Below the pieces are notes generated by a model. That model was not told the DNA's origin. It saw only the letters and a program-made list of their open reading frames with translations, and searched no databases. Made by a program: the position numbers and the translations under genes. From assembly GCA_905234795.1 (NCBI GenBank), contig CAJOIQ010000001.1, forward strand, positions 124,001 through 188,000: a stretch of DNA of 64,000 nt, written 5' to 3'. Below, piece after piece: positions 28,887-38,255 of this stretch. Each line of letters opens with the position of its first letter. Within the stretch, counting starts at the first letter, position 1. This stretch comes from an uncultured Bacteroidales bacterium. GTDB taxonomy: Bacteria; Bacteroidota; Bacteroidia; Bacteroidales; UBA932.

Positions 28887-30983
28887 ATGAAATCGTCTAA
28901 TAAAAGCTGGATATCTCGAATAGGGATTGTGGTGATGGCTGCCGTCATGGTGGAAATCATCTCCATCGTTCAGTATGAGCGCCTGCGGGATATCATGGAG
29001 GAAGAGATGAGCGGCCGAAGCCACGTGGTGGTTGCCGCCCTGGCCGACAGGATTCAATTCACGCTGGACAGAACGGAGATTACCATGCAGGAGAACCTGT
29101 GGGACGTCACGCGAAGCCTGGCCAACCCGGATTCCGTATTTTCGGCCCTGGTGCGCCTGGTGGATGATAATCCGGATGTGGTGGGCGGATGCCTGGCGTT
29201 TTCTCCATACTACTATCCCTCCAAGGGCCGGCTTTTTGAGCCTTATGTCCGTAAACATCCGGACGGATCCCTGGAAATGCGGCAGCTGGCAAGTCCGGAC
29301 CATGATTATACTCAGAACGAAGAATACCAATGGGTGCTGAATCATAAGCAGCCCAGCTGGACCGATCCTTATTCCTTCGAATCGGACACCCTGACTTACG
29401 CTACCTATTCTTATCCGATTATGGATACCAAAGGTGCAGTGCTGGCTATCTGCGGCGTGGACATAGACCTTTCCTGGCTGGGAGGTGTGCTGAATACCCG
29501 CCAACCTTTCGCCTCAACTTTCAGCTTATTACTTACCCCGGAAGGAGATTTCGTTGCAGGCCCCCCCGAGAGTCGGACCCCCCGGGCCGATGTGGAACTG
29601 GCTGTGGACATTGCCAACGGCGTATTGCCGGCATCGGATTACCCGGATTTGTTGATGCGAAAGACATCGCTGCGCAAAGATCCGTACTGGCAGGTGGTGC
29701 AGGTGTACAAGACCGAAGAAGTCTTCGAGAGGATGAAGCGGATGCGCCTTCAGCAGATGGTGCTCATTCTTCTGGGCCTGGCCATCCTGGCCTTTATGAT
29801 TGAACGTTATGCCCGCAATGAGAGGAAACTGCGGAAGGCCTCGGAAGAACAGGCCAGGATAAGCGGAGAACTGGCTGTGGCACGCCGGATTCAGTCTGAG
29901 ATGCTTCCAAAGTCCTTCCCCTCCTTTGTGCATGGCTTGCTGGAACCGGCCCGGGAAGTGGGCGGAGACCTGTATGATTTTTATGAGCGGGACGGCAAGC
30001 TGTTTTTCTGCATTGGGGATGTGAGCGGAAAGGGGGTACCATCGGCCATGCTCATGTCTGTGATCCACTCCCTGTTCCGGGTGCTTTCCAAGAAGACGGA
30101 GGATCCTTCCCGCATTCTTAAGTCTTTGAATGACGAGTTGTGCCGGGGGAACGACAGCAATATGTTCGTCACGTTCTTCCTGGGCTGCCTGGACCTGTAC
30201 ACCGGCAAATTGCATTATGCCAACGCGGGTCACGACAAACCTTTCCTGCTGGAGGGTTCTGCGGCGTTGGTGCCCACCAAGTCCAATTTCCCGCTGGGTG
30301 TTTTCCCGGATACTGAATTCGAAGGTCAGGAGCTTATGATGTCCCCCGGCGCCATGCTATTCCTGTACACCGACGGCCTCACAGAAGCCAAGGCGCTCAG
30401 TCATGAAGCCTTCGGTCGTCCGCGTGTTCAGGAGATTTTGAATGCCGGTGTGGCCGATTCCCCCGAAACCCTGATTCATTCGCTTAGCAAGACGGTTCAT
30501 GGTTTTGTGGGAGAGGCTCCCCAGAGTGACGACCTTACCATGCTGGCCATTCGTTTCGCCCCGGGGAATCATATCCGGGAGGAGATTACCCTGGACAATG
30601 AAGTGCAGGAGGTGGACAGGCTGGGCGTGTTTGTCAAGGACTTCTGTGCGCAGCTGGAACTGGACCGGAAATCGGCCTCAGGCCTTCGTCTGGCCCTGGA
30701 GGAGACCGTGGTGAACATTATCAACTACGCGTATCCCAAGGGAGAAAAGGGTAGCGTTACCGTGTATGCCGACAGCAACCGGAAAGAGGTTCGCTTTACC
30801 ATTGTGGATGCCGGGGCGCCCTTCGACCCTACGGCGGTTTTATCGGCCGACACCACCCTGGATGCTCAGAACAGGCCGATAGGCGGTCTGGGGATCCTTC
30901 TTACCCGCAAACTGATGGATTCTGTGTCCTATTGCAGGAAGGGTGACAAAAATGTATTAACTTTGACGAAAAATATACTATGA
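28887..30983 (+). CDS. Membrane sensor PP2C (SpoIIE/RsbU-type) phosphatase fused to RsbW-like ATPase
   Basis: A 698-residue regulator. TM1 is about residues 10-28; an extracytoplasmic sensor region of Cache-like character spans about 30-285; TM2 is about 289-307 (MVLILLGLAILAFMIE). The SpoIIE-type PP2C domain is about 330-557 with metal Asp residues in REVGGDLYDFY (D361), IGDVSGKG (D378), YTDGLTEA (D496) and QSDDLTML. The C-terminal HATPase_c domain of anti-sigma-kinase type is about 565-698 (LALEETVVNIINYAY, PIGGLGILLTRKLMD). Phosphatase and kinase in one chain plus the overlapping STAS gene make a complete partner-switching module. The regulated target is not in the window. Confidence 0.9.
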   Translation: MKSSNKSWISRIGIVVMAAVMVEIISIVQYERLRDIMEEEMSGRSHVVVAALADRIQFTLDRTEITMQENLWDVTRSLANPDSVFSALVRLVDDNPDVVGGCLAFSPYYYPSKGRLFEPYVRKHPDGSLEMRQLASPDHDYTQNEEYQWVLNHKQPSWTDPYSFESDTLTYATYSYPIMDTKGAVLAICGVDIDLSWLGGVLNTRQPFASTFSLLLTPEGDFVAGPPESRTPRADVELAVDIANGVLPASDYPDLLMRKTSLRKDPYWQVVQVYKTEEVFERMKRMRLQQMVLILLGLAILAFMIERYARNERKLRKASEEQARISGELAVARRIQSEMLPKSFPSFVHGLLEPAREVGGDLYDFYERDGKLFFCIGDVSGKGVPSAMLMSVIHSLFRVLSKKTEDPSRILKSLNDELCRGNDSNMFVTFFLGCLDLYTGKLHYANAGHDKPFLLEGSAALVPTKSNFPLGVFPDTEFEGQELMMSPGAMLFLYTDGLTEAKALSHEAFGRPRVQEILNAGVADSPETLIHSLSKTVHGFVGEAPQSDDLTMLAIRFAPGNHIREEITLDNEVQEVDRLGVFVKDFCAQLELDRKSASGLRLALEETVVNIINYAYPKGEKGSVTVYADSNRKEVRFTIVDAGAPFDPTAVLSADTTLDAQNRPIGGLGILLTRKLMDSVSYCRKGDKNVLTLTKNIL

Positions 30984-31282
30984 CAACCACCATTCAAGAA
31001 ACCGAGGCCAAGATTATTGCCAAACTCTCCGGGGAATTGGACACCGCTGCCGCTCCGGAAACGGAAAAGGCGCTGCAACCTTTGCTGAACAGCAAGGGTA
31101 AGGAAGTTGTGCTGGATTGCACGGAATTGGAGTACATTTCCTCCAGCGGCCTTCGTATTCTGCTGAGTATCCTGAAACAGGCTAAATCCGTTGGGTCCCG
31201 TGTGGTTCTCAAGAATGTAAATGATGTAATCCGTGATGTGCTGGATCTCACGGGTTTCATTTCTATCTTTGAATTCGAATAG
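30980..31282 (+). CDS. STAS-domain anti-sigma factor antagonist
   Basis: A 100-residue single STAS domain (SpoIIAA/RsbV-like). The phospho-acceptor site is in LEYISSSGLRILLS (Ser54-56). It is the expected substrate of the upstream protein, dephosphorylated by its PP2C domain and phosphorylated by its ATPase domain. The ATG overlaps the upstream stop (ATGA), consistent with fixed stoichiometry. Confidence 0.92.
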   Translation: MTTTIQETEAKIIAKLSGELDTAAAPETEKALQPLLNSKGKEVVLDCTELEYISSSGLRILLSILKQAKSVGSRVVLKNVNDVIRDVLDLTGFISIFEFE

Positions 31283-31283
31283 T

Positions 31284-31703
31284 ATGGTTTCCTATTTTAC
31301 AGAGGATATCGTTTTTCCTTTCAAGGAGAAACGGCTCACATCGCGCTGGCTCAAGTTTGTGGCCGAGAGTGAGGCCAAACGGCTGGGAGATGTTGCAATT
31401 ATATTTTGCTCCGATAATTATATTCTGGACGTCAATATAAAATATCTACAACACGATTATTATACCGACATCATTACCTTTGATTATTGTGAGGGAAACC
31501 GCCTCTCCGGGGATCTCTTTATTTCTGTGGACTCTGTGCGGGAGAACGCCTCTTTTTACGGGACAGAGTTTGCCGACGAACTGAACCGCGTTATTGTGCA
31601 CGGCCTGTTGCATCTGATTGGCTATGACGACCACACTGATGCCGACATTGCCACTATGCGAGCAAAAGAGAATTACTATCTTTCCCAGCGGGGCAACGTA
31701 TGA
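31284..31703 (+). CDS. ybeY: Endoribonuclease YbeY (rRNA maturation)
   Basis: YbeY is a zinc metalloprotein needed for 16S rRNA 3'-end maturation and ribosome quality control. The zinc motif is [12 protein letters not shown]. The 139-residue length is normal. Translation starts at the ATG at 31284, one base after the STAS stop; earlier in-frame starts would run through the STAS gene. Its stop overlaps the mnmG start (ATGA). Confidence 0.93.
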   Translation: MVSYFTEDIVFPFKEKRLTSRWLKFVAESEAKRLGDVAIIFCSDNYILDVNIKYLQHDYYTDIITFDYCEGNRLSGDLFISVDSVRENASFYGTEFADELNRVIVHGLLHLIGYDDHTDADIATMRAKENYYLSQRGNV

Positions 31704-33562
31704 ACAGTTCCTTCGATGTGATTGTAGTGGGTGGCGGTCATGCCGGTTGCGAAGCCGCGATGGCCGCGGCCGGGATGGGCTCGTCTGTTTTGCTCCTTAC
31801 GCCGGACCTGAACGGTTTGGCCAAGATGAGTTGCAACCCGGCGGTGGGTGGAATTGCCAAGGGACAGATTGTCCGGGAGATTGACGCACTGGGTGGATAC
31901 TCCGGGTTGGTCACCGACGCCGCCACCCTCCAGTTCCGCATGCTCAACCGCTCCAAGGGGCCAGCCATGTGGAGTCCGCGTGCCCAGTGCGACAAACAGA
32001 AGTTTTCGGCCACTTGGCTCAAAACACTGCTAAGTTGCTCTAAACTAAGTATTTACGCGGATTTTGCGGCCGGTTTTCTCTTTGAGAATCGCGTAATTGC
32101 CGGCGTGCGTACAACTACCGGGGCTGTGTTCCACGCTCGGGCCGTTATTTTGACCGCTGGGACCTTCCTGAACGGGAAGATGTACATCGGCCAGCACTCT
32201 TTCGAAGGTGGCCGCATAGGAGAGAAAGCTTCTTACGGAATTTCCGACCAACTCTCTTCCTTGGGAATTCCTACCGAGCGGATGAAGACCGGCACTCCCC
32301 CGCGCATCGACATTCGCTCCATCGACCTTACCAAGTTGGTCCGGCAGGAAGGTGACCCTGCTCCCGAGCGCTTTTCCTATCTGGACATTCCTTCCGCTGT
32401 GCAAGCCGGAGGAGAACAGATGGATTGCTACCTGCTTCACACCAATGAGCGCGTGCACGAGATTCTCAGAACGGGCTTCGACCGCTCTCCCCTTTTCACC
32501 GGAATGATTCACGGCAAGGGCCCGCGTTACTGCCCCAGCATTGAGGATAAACTTCGCACTTTTGCCGATAAGGATTCTCACCAGTTGTTCCTGGAGCCGG
32601 AAGGCCGCACCTCTCCGGAATATTATCTCCAGGGATTCTCTTCTTCCTTGCCTTTGGAGGTACAGCTTGCCGCCGTGCATGCCATTGAAGGATTGGAGAA
32701 CGCCGTGTTCTTCAAGCCGGCCTATGCCGTGGAGTATGATTACTTCGATCCACAGTATCTGCACCATTCCCTGCGTTCCAAGGTGGTAGAAAACCTGTTC
32801 CTGGCGGGGCAGGTGAATGGCACCACCGGATATGAAGAAGCTGCCGCCCAGGGCATTTTAGCGGGCATGAACGCCCATTTATACCTGGCCGATAAGGAAC
32901 CCTTTGTGCTTCGGCGGGACCAGGCTTACATTGGTGTACTGATTGATGACCTTATCAATAAGGGCGTGGACGAGCCTTACCGCATGTTCACTTCCCGCGC
33001 GGAATATCGCATTCTGCTGCGCCAGGATAATGCCGATTTCCGTTTGACCGAGCTGTCCCATTCTTTGGGCTACGCCTCTGAAGATCGTTATGCTGCCATG
33101 ATGCGCAAACAGGAAGAAGTAGAGAAGCTTGCTGCTTTCTGTGAATCCTATAAGGTTCGTGCCGCTACCGTGAATCCCCTTCTGGAGGCCGCTGGTTCCA
33201 CACTTTTGAGCGAATCAAAACATCTTTCCGAGCTTGTTGCCCGTCCCGAACTCTCTTTGGCGGAACTTCTTTCAATTGTTCCACGTGGAACTTCCTACCC
33301 TTCCGATGTTGTTACTTCTGTTGAGATTGCCATCAAATATGCGGGTTATATTGAACGGGAGAAACTGCAGGCTCAGAAAAACAACCGCCTGGAATACATT
33401 AAGATACCTTCCGACTTTGATTTTGATTCCCTAAACGGCCTCTCAATAGAGTGCAGACAGAAATTGAAACAATATAAGCCCGAGACCATCGCTCAGGCTT
33501 CACGTATTTCCGGGGTATCCCCCGCCGATATTTCCGTGCTTTTAGTCTACTTTGGACGATAG
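31700..33562 (+). CDS. mnmG: tRNA uridine-5-carboxymethylaminomethyl modification enzyme MnmG (GidA)
   Basis: With MnmE it builds cmnm5U34 in tRNA wobble positions. The FAD motif is [19 protein letters not shown]. Family signatures [22 protein letters not shown] and [16 protein letters not shown] are intact, as is the C-terminal helical domain (620 residues). It carries a parS-like palindrome inside its coding sequence (33277-33292), and a second just after its stop. gidA commonly lies near the origin and the partition genes in bacteria. Confidence 0.97.
   Translation: MNSSFDVIVVGGGHAGCEAAMAAAGMGSSVLLLTPDLNGLAKMSCNPAVGGIAKGQIVREIDALGGYSGLVTDAATLQFRMLNRSKGPAMWSPRAQCDKQKFSATWLKTLLSCSKLSIYADFAAGFLFENRVIAGVRTTTGAVFHARAVILTAGTFLNGKMYIGQHSFEGGRIGEKASYGISDQLSSLGIPTERMKTGTPPRIDIRSIDLTKLVRQEGDPAPERFSYLDIPSAVQAGGEQMDCYLLHTNERVHEILRTGFDRSPLFTGMIHGKGPRYCPSIEDKLRTFADKDSHQLFLEPEGRTSPEYYLQGFSSSLPLEVQLAAVHAIEGLENAVFFKPAYAVEYDYFDPQYLHHSLRSKVVENLFLAGQVNGTTGYEEAAAQGILAGMNAHLYLADKEPFVLRRDQAYIGVLIDDLINKGVDEPYRMFTSRAEYRILLRQDNADFRLTELSHSLGYASEDRYAAMMRKQEEVEKLAAFCESYKVRAATVNPLLEAAGSTLLSESKHLSELVARPELSLAELLSIVPRGTSYPSDVVTSVEIAIKYAGYIEREKLQAQKNNRLEYIKIPSDFDFDSLNGLSIECRQKLKQYKPETIAQASRISGVSPADISVLLVYFGR
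33277..33292. other. parS-like centromere site 1 (inside mnmG)
   Basis: GTTCCACGTGGAAC, a perfect 14-bp palindrome (33278-33291), embedded in mnmG where it encodes IVPRGT. It equals the core of the ParB-binding parS site described in Pseudomonas. Confidence 0.75.
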
Positions 33563-33564
33563 TT

Positions 33565-33580
33565 TGTTCCACGTGGAACA
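33565..33580. other. parS-like centromere site 2 (mnmG-ruvA gap)
   Basis: TGTTCCACGTGGAACA, a perfect 16-bp palindrome filling the gap between the two convergent stop codons, 288 bases from site 1. Confidence 0.8.
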
Positions 33581-34168
33581 TTAGAGCCGCTTTAATGCGG
33601 CTTTTATTATGTCTTCAACCTTTGCGGCAGGGTTTTCTTTGAGGATGGCGGGAAGGACTTTGGAGATGTTTGCCTTGGAGAAGCCCAGCATCACAAGGGC
33701 GGTTGTGGCTTCTTCCACCAGGGCGGAACCCGGTGCGGCGAAGAGGGCTGTTTCGGCACTTCCCTCGCCCTTTACAATCTTGTCCTTTAGCTCCAAAACC
33801 AGCCTCTGGGCGCTTTTGAGGCCGATTCCCTTGACGCTTTTGATCCTGTTCACGTCCTCCGACAAAATGGCCTGACGGATCTCTTCTGAGGTAAGGGTGG
33901 ACAGCATCATTCGGGCCGAAGCCACGCCAATTCCGGACACGCCGATGAGCAGGCGGAATAGCTCCCGTTCGTCTTTGGTGGCAAAACCATAGTAAAGCTC
34001 TTCATCCTCCCGGATATAGTGATGGATGTAGGCCACGGCCTGCGTCTTCATCTGAAAAGCTTCGTAGGTTTGCAGCGAGATAAGGATACTGTAGCCGATA
34101 CCGGCGTTCTCCAGAATGAGTTCCGTGGGCGTAAGCTCCACGATTTGTCCTTTAATATAGTCTATCAT
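33581..34168 (-). CDS. ruvA: Holliday junction DNA helicase subunit RuvA
   Basis: RuvA binds four-way junctions and loads RuvB. The 195-residue protein has the N-terminal OB fold (MIDYIKGQIVELTPTELILENAGIGYSI), two helix-hairpin-helix motifs (IGVSGIGVASARMML and SVKGIGLKSAQRLVLELKDKI) and the C-terminal RuvB-binding domain (TTALVMLGFSKANISKVL). A minus-strand TAAATTTG element lies four bases before the ATG. Confidence 0.96.
   Translation of the reverse strand: MIDYIKGQIVELTPTELILENAGIGYSILISLQTYEAFQMKTQAVAYIHHYIREDEELYYGFATKDERELFRLLIGVSGIGVASARMMLSTLTSEEIRQAILSEDVNRIKSVKGIGLKSAQRLVLELKDKIVKGEGSAETALFAAPGSALVEEATTALVMLGFSKANISKVLPAILKENPAAKVEDIIKAALKRL
33585..33606 (+). terminator. mnmG terminator overlapping the ruvA 3' end
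   Basis: AGCCGC (33585-33590) pairs with GCGGCT (33597-33602) around TTTAAT and is followed by a short T-run. It lies inside the last codons of ruvA. Confidence 0.5.
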
Positions 34169-34172
34169 AACG

Positions 34173-34190
34173 CAAATTTATGTAAATTTG
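34173..34190. promoter_or_regulatory. Back-to-back ruvA and sufS promoters
   Basis: A minus-strand TAAATTTG occupies 34173-34180 (ruvA) and a plus-strand TAAATTTG occupies 34183-34190 (sufS). Only two bases separate the two -7 boxes, so each promoter's -33 region must lie in the other gene's transcribed DNA. Simultaneous occupancy looks sterically impossible. Confidence 0.6.
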
Positions 34191-34202
34191 CAGACTTATC
34201 CA

Positions 34203-35429
34203 ATGGAAATGTCAGTCTCTGAGCTTCGCACACAGTTCCCTATCCTTTCCCGCACCGTGTACGGGAAGCCTTTGGTGTACCTGGATAACGCTGCATCGGC
34301 CCAACGGCCGGTTGTTGTCGCTGAGCTTTGGAAGCGCCTTTCCCTGGAAGAAAACGCCAATATACACCGCGCTGTGCATCATCTGGCGGGTTTGGCCACC
34401 GATGCCTATGAAGGCGCCAGGGATGCTGTACGGGCGTTTTTGAATGCTTCTGTCCGGGAGGAAATCGTGTTCACTTCCGGTGCGACGGCGGCCTTAAACC
34501 TGGTGGCTTTTTCCTTTGGCGAGGCCTATATCCATGAGGGAGACCAGATTGTGGTTTCCGTGGCCGAACATCACAGCAATATTGTTCCATGGCAAATGCT
34601 TTGTGAGCGTAAAAAGGCTATTCTCAAAGTGTTAGATATCCATCCAGACGGCGCTTTGGCTGTGGAACAGTTGGAGAATCTGCTTACGGAGCGCACCAGG
34701 ATTGTAGCAGTTTCCCATATTTCCAATGTGCTGGGATTGGTGAATCCCGTTAAGGAAATCGTTAGGATCTGTCATTCCAGAGGTATTCCCGTGCTGGTGG
34801 ACGGCGCCCAGGGGATTGTACACGAAAATGTTGATGTTCAGTCACTTAACTGCGATTTTTACGTGTTTTCCGGCCATAAGTTGTATGCTGCCACCGGTAC
34901 CGGAGCGCTTTACGGCAAGCGCAAGTGGCTGGACGCCATGCCACCCTATATGGGAGGCGGTGAAATGATAGAGTCCGTGCGCTTCAGCGGCACCACATAC
35001 GCTCCCCTGCCGGAAAAATTCGAGGCCGGCACGCAGAATTTCAATGCCCAGCCCACTTTGGTTCCCGCCATGGAGCTGGTCAATGCCATGCGGGCCGATG
35101 CTTCCGTGCAAAAGGAACAGGAGGCAATTTTGGATTATGTGTATTCAAAACTGGTTGAGGATGAGAGGATTACCTTGTTCGGAACCCATCGTTCCACCAA
35201 GATTCCGCTGTTCTCCTTTGCCGTAAAAGGCGCTCATCATGAGGATCTGGCCCTTATCCTGGACAAGATGGGTATCGCCCTCCGTTCCGGCCAGATGTGC
35301 GCGGAACCCCTGATGGACCGCCTGGGCGTTACCGGCCTCCTGCGGGCCTCTTTCGCTCCCTACAACACCCTGGAAGAGGCCGAATACTTCATCAAGTGCC
35401 TGAATAAGGCTATAAATATGCTGGTATGA
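34203..35429 (+). CDS. sufS: SufS-family cysteine desulfurase
   Basis: This PLP enzyme takes sulfur from cysteine for Fe-S cluster assembly. The PLP lysine is in YVFSGHKLYAATGTGALYG. The catalytic Cys is in LRSGQMCAEPLM. The N-terminal VYLDNAASAQRP and AEHHSNIVPWQ are class V aminotransferase marks. I chose the ATG at 34203 (MEMSVSELRTQFPIL, 408 residues) because the -7 box ends at 34190. The stop overlaps sufE (ATGA). Confidence 0.96.
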   Translation: MEMSVSELRTQFPILSRTVYGKPLVYLDNAASAQRPVVVAELWKRLSLEENANIHRAVHHLAGLATDAYEGARDAVRAFLNASVREEIVFTSGATAALNLVAFSFGEAYIHEGDQIVVSVAEHHSNIVPWQMLCERKKAILKVLDIHPDGALAVEQLENLLTERTRIVAVSHISNVLGLVNPVKEIVRICHSRGIPVLVDGAQGIVHENVDVQSLNCDFYVFSGHKLYAATGTGALYGKRKWLDAMPPYMGGGEMIESVRFSGTTYAPLPEKFEAGTQNFNAQPTLVPAMELVNAMRADASVQKEQEAILDYVYSKLVEDERITLFGTHRSTKIPLFSFAVKGAHHEDLALILDKMGIALRSGQMCAEPLMDRLGVTGLLRASFAPYNTLEEAEYFIKCLNKAINMLV

Positions 35430-35836
35430 CTTTAGAGGAAAAGAAACAGCAGGTCATCGAGGACTTTTCCCTGTATGACGAGTGGCTGGACAAATATGAG
35501 TATCTCATTGAACTGGGGAAGGCCCTGGAGCCGTTCCCGGAGGAAAAAAAGACCGAAGACCGCCTGATAAAAGGCTGTCAGTCACGTGTTTGGCTGGACA
35601 GTGACCTGCGGGACGGAAAGCTGTATTTTAGCGCCGACAGCGACGCTATCATCACCAAGGGCATCATTTCCCTGCTCATCGGCGTATATTCCGGCCGCAC
35701 ACCGGAGGAGATTGCCGGGGACGATTTTGGCTTTATTGCCGAAATCGGCCTCAAGGACAACCTCTCCCCCACCCGCGCCAATGGTCTGGTGTCTATGATT
35801 GAAACCATTAAGAAAGTGGCTGAAAATGGCAGATAA
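35426..35836 (+). CDS. sufE: Cysteine desulfuration protein SufE
   Basis: SufE accepts the persulfide from SufS. The 136-residue protein shows the family pattern DEWLDKYEYLIELGKALEP, KGCQSRVWL with the acceptor Cys, and LSPTRANGLVSMIETIK. It overlaps sufS upstream and the MIP18-family gene downstream (11 bases), a tightly packed Fe-S assembly operon. No sufBCD is present in this window. Confidence 0.96.
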   Translation: MTLEEKKQQVIEDFSLYDEWLDKYEYLIELGKALEPFPEEKKTEDRLIKGCQSRVWLDSDLRDGKLYFSADSDAIITKGIISLLIGVYSGRTPEEIAGDDFGFIAEIGLKDNLSPTRANGLVSMIETIKKVAENGR

Positions 35837-36203
35837 AGAGGTTTTGACGGCAGAAGACGTGCAGGAGTTGCAGCCGTTGTACGCGGCTGTGATTCAGGCG
35901 CTTAAGGAGGTCTATGACCCGGAGATTCCGGTAAATATCTATGACCTGGGCCTCATTTACGAGCTCACCATCTCCAAATCCCGCGAGGTGTCCATCCTCA
36001 TGACTTTCACGGCGCCCAACTGCCCTATGGCCGACCAAGTGATGCAGGAGGTGCAGGAGGGCGTGCAAAACGTCCCCGGCGTCACCAAATGCAACATAGA
36101 ACTCACTTTTGAACCCCAGTGGGACCGCAGCATGCTCTCCGAGGAAGCCCGCGTGGAACTGGGTTTGGACTACGAAGAAGACGATTACAGTAAACTGGAT
36201 TAA
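35826..36203 (+). CDS. MIP18-family (DUF59, SufT-like) Fe-S assembly factor
   Basis: A 125-residue protein of the MIP18/SufT family (YDPEIPVNIYDLGLIYEL, MTFTAPNCPMADQVMQEV, VELTFEPQWDRSMLSEEARVELGL). The conserved Cys in APNCP is present. I use the ATG at 35826 (MADKEVL) inside the sufE end. Related proteins help mature Fe-S proteins, matching the neighbours. Confidence 0.93.
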   Translation: MADKEVLTAEDVQELQPLYAAVIQALKEVYDPEIPVNIYDLGLIYELTISKSREVSILMTFTAPNCPMADQVMQEVQEGVQNVPGVTKCNIELTFEPQWDRSMLSEEARVELGLDYEEDDYSKLD

Positions 36204-36689
36204 GTGGAAAGGGTAGAAGTATACTTGGGATTGGGATCCAACCAGGGGAACCGGGACAGCAACTTGCTGCAGGCGGTGAACCGGCTGGATCAGGCCTTCG
36301 GCATGCACCCGGAGCGTATTTCCCGCATTGTAGAAACGCCCGCCTGGGGCTTCGAGGGGCCGGATTTCCTGAATATGTGCCTGCTTTACCGTCTCCCCCG
36401 CATGGGCACCCCCGTGGAACATGCAACGCAATTGCTCCACACCGTCAAGGAGATAGAGAAAGCCATGGGCCGGGACCTGGAGGAACCCCTCTTCGGGGCC
36501 GATGGAAAACGCGTATACCATAATAGAATCATTGACATAGACATCCTCTATTATGGTACAGAATCCATTCATACAGAGGAACTTATTATCCCCCACCCGC
36601 TTATTGGAGAGCGTGACTTTGTGAAAAAGCCCCTGCGGGAGATCTCAAAACCTGCTCTCCGGGCCGCCTATCCCGAAATTTTTGGCTAA
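36204..36689 (+). CDS. folK: Dihydropteridine pyrophosphokinase FolK
   Basis: FolK transfers pyrophosphate from ATP to 6-hydroxymethyl-dihydropterin in folate synthesis. The 161-residue protein has LGLGSNQGNRDSNL at its start and the signature YHNRIIDIDILYYG plus IPHPLIGERDFVKKPL. It begins with GTG (36204) immediately after the preceding stop. No other folate genes are adjacent. Confidence 0.94.
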   Translation: MERVEVYLGLGSNQGNRDSNLLQAVNRLDQAFGMHPERISRIVETPAWGFEGPDFLNMCLLYRLPRMGTPVEHATQLLHTVKEIEKAMGRDLEEPLFGADGKRVYHNRIIDIDILYYGTESIHTEELIIPHPLIGERDFVKKPLREISKPALRAAYPEIFG

Positions 36690-36694
36690 ATTTG
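36687..36694 (+). promoter_or_regulatory. glyS -7 promoter element
   Basis: TAAATTTG, overlapping the folK stop codon, 21 bases before the glycyl-tRNA synthetase ATG. Confidence 0.55.
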
Positions 36695-36715
36695 CAAGAT
36701 ATTTTTATATAGTAT

Positions 36716-38254
36716 ATGACACAGGATGAACTTTTTAAAGTGCTTGTAGCCCACTGCAAGGAATACGGATTTATTTTCCCCAGCAGTGAAATCTATGACG
36801 GTCTGGCCGCTGTTTACGATTATGGTCAGATGGGCGTACAGCTCAAGAACAACATCAAGAATTATTGGTGGGAAGCCATGACCCGCCTCAACGAGAATAT
36901 CGTGGGCATTGATTCCGCGATCTTCATGCATCCCCGCATTTGGGAGGCTTCGGGTCACGTGGGCGCCTTCAACGACCCTCTCATCGACAATAAGGACTCC
37001 AAAAAGCGCTATCGCGCCGACGTTCTTATCGAGGATTACCTGGGTAAGATTGAGGAGAAGATAGAGAAGGAAGTGGCCAAGGGCCGCAAGAAGTTCGGCG
37101 AAGCCTTTGACGAGGCCCAGTTCCGCGCCACCAATCCCAACGTGCTTCGCGAAAAAGCCAAGTGGGACGAGGTTCATAACCGTTACGTGGCTGCCGAAAA
37201 GGCCAACGATTTTGCCGAATATCGGCAAATTATTATCGATTGTGGGATAGTTTGCCCTATTTCCGGCACCTGCAACTGGACCGAGGTCCGTCAGTTTAAC
37301 CTGATGTTCTCCACCTCCATGGGTTCCACCGCCGACGGCGCCAACCTCATCTATCTGCGTCCGGAGACCGCTCAGGGTATCTTTGTGAACTACCTCAACG
37401 TGCAGAAGACCGGCCGTATGAAGATCCCCTTCGGCATTGCCCAGATTGGCAAGGCCTTCCGCAACGAGATTGTGGCCCGTCAGTTCATCTTCCGCATGCG
37501 CGAGTTCGAGCAGATGGAAATGCAGTTCTTCATCAAGCCCGGCACCGAGCTGGATTGGTTCAAAAAATGGAAGGAAACCCGCATGAAGTGGCATGTGAAC
37601 CTGGGAATGGGTGCCGATAATTACCGTTTCCATGACCATGAGAAACTGGCCCACTATGCCAACGCTGCCACGGATATCGAATTCAACTTCCCCTTCGGTT
37701 TCAAGGAGCTGGAAGGCATCCACAGCCGCACCAACTTCGACCTGGGCAACCATCAGAAGTTCTCCGGAAAGAAGATCGAATACTTTGATCCTGAGGAGAA
37801 TACGTCCTATACTCCCTATGTGATTGAGACATCCATCGGCGTGGACCGCATGGTCCTGGCCGTGCTGTCTCACAGCTACACCGTGGAGCCGCTGGAAAAC
37901 GGTGAGGAACGCGTTGTGATGCGCATTCCTGCCCCGCTGGCACCCATCAAGGTGGCCGTGATGCCGCTGGTGAAGAAGGACGGCCTGCCGGAGCTGGCCC
38001 AGAAAGTGGTTGACGAGCTCAAATATGACTTCTCCTACCAGTACGACGAAAAAGACTCCATCGGCAAGCGTTATCGCCGTCAGGATGCCATCGGCACGCC
38101 TTTCTGCGTAACTGTGGACCACGATTCCCTGGTGGACGGCTGCGTCACCGTGCGCGAGCGCGATACCATGAAGCAAGAGCGTGTGAAGATCGAGGATCTG
38201 CGCGCGATGATTGAGAAGAAGGTTTCCCTCACCAACCTCCTCAGAAACCTCTAG
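36716..38254 (+). CDS. glyS: Glycine--tRNA ligase (class II, alpha2 type)
   Basis: A 512-residue homodimeric-type glycyl-tRNA synthetase, which charges tRNA-Gly. Class II motif 2 appears in QIGKAFRNEIVARQFIFRMREFEQMEMQFF and motif 3 near YVIETSIGVDRMVLAVL. The anticodon-binding domain follows (APLAPIKVAVMPLVKKDGLPELAQKV ... DTMKQERVKIEDL). The N-terminus MTQDELFKVLVAHCKEYGFIFPSSEIYDGL is typical for Bacteroidota. Confidence 0.97.
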   Translation: MTQDELFKVLVAHCKEYGFIFPSSEIYDGLAAVYDYGQMGVQLKNNIKNYWWEAMTRLNENIVGIDSAIFMHPRIWEASGHVGAFNDPLIDNKDSKKRYRADVLIEDYLGKIEEKIEKEVAKGRKKFGEAFDEAQFRATNPNVLREKAKWDEVHNRYVAAEKANDFAEYRQIIIDCGIVCPISGTCNWTEVRQFNLMFSTSMGSTADGANLIYLRPETAQGIFVNYLNVQKTGRMKIPFGIAQIGKAFRNEIVARQFIFRMREFEQMEMQFFIKPGTELDWFKKWKETRMKWHVNLGMGADNYRFHDHEKLAHYANAATDIEFNFPFGFKELEGIHSRTNFDLGNHQKFSGKKIEYFDPEENTSYTPYVIETSIGVDRMVLAVLSHSYTVEPLENGEERVVMRIPAPLAPIKVAVMPLVKKDGLPELAQKVVDELKYDFSYQYDEKDSIGKRYRRQDAIGTPFCVTVDHDSLVDGCVTVRERDTMKQERVKIEDLRAMIEKKVSLTNLLRNL

Positions 38255-38255
38255 T

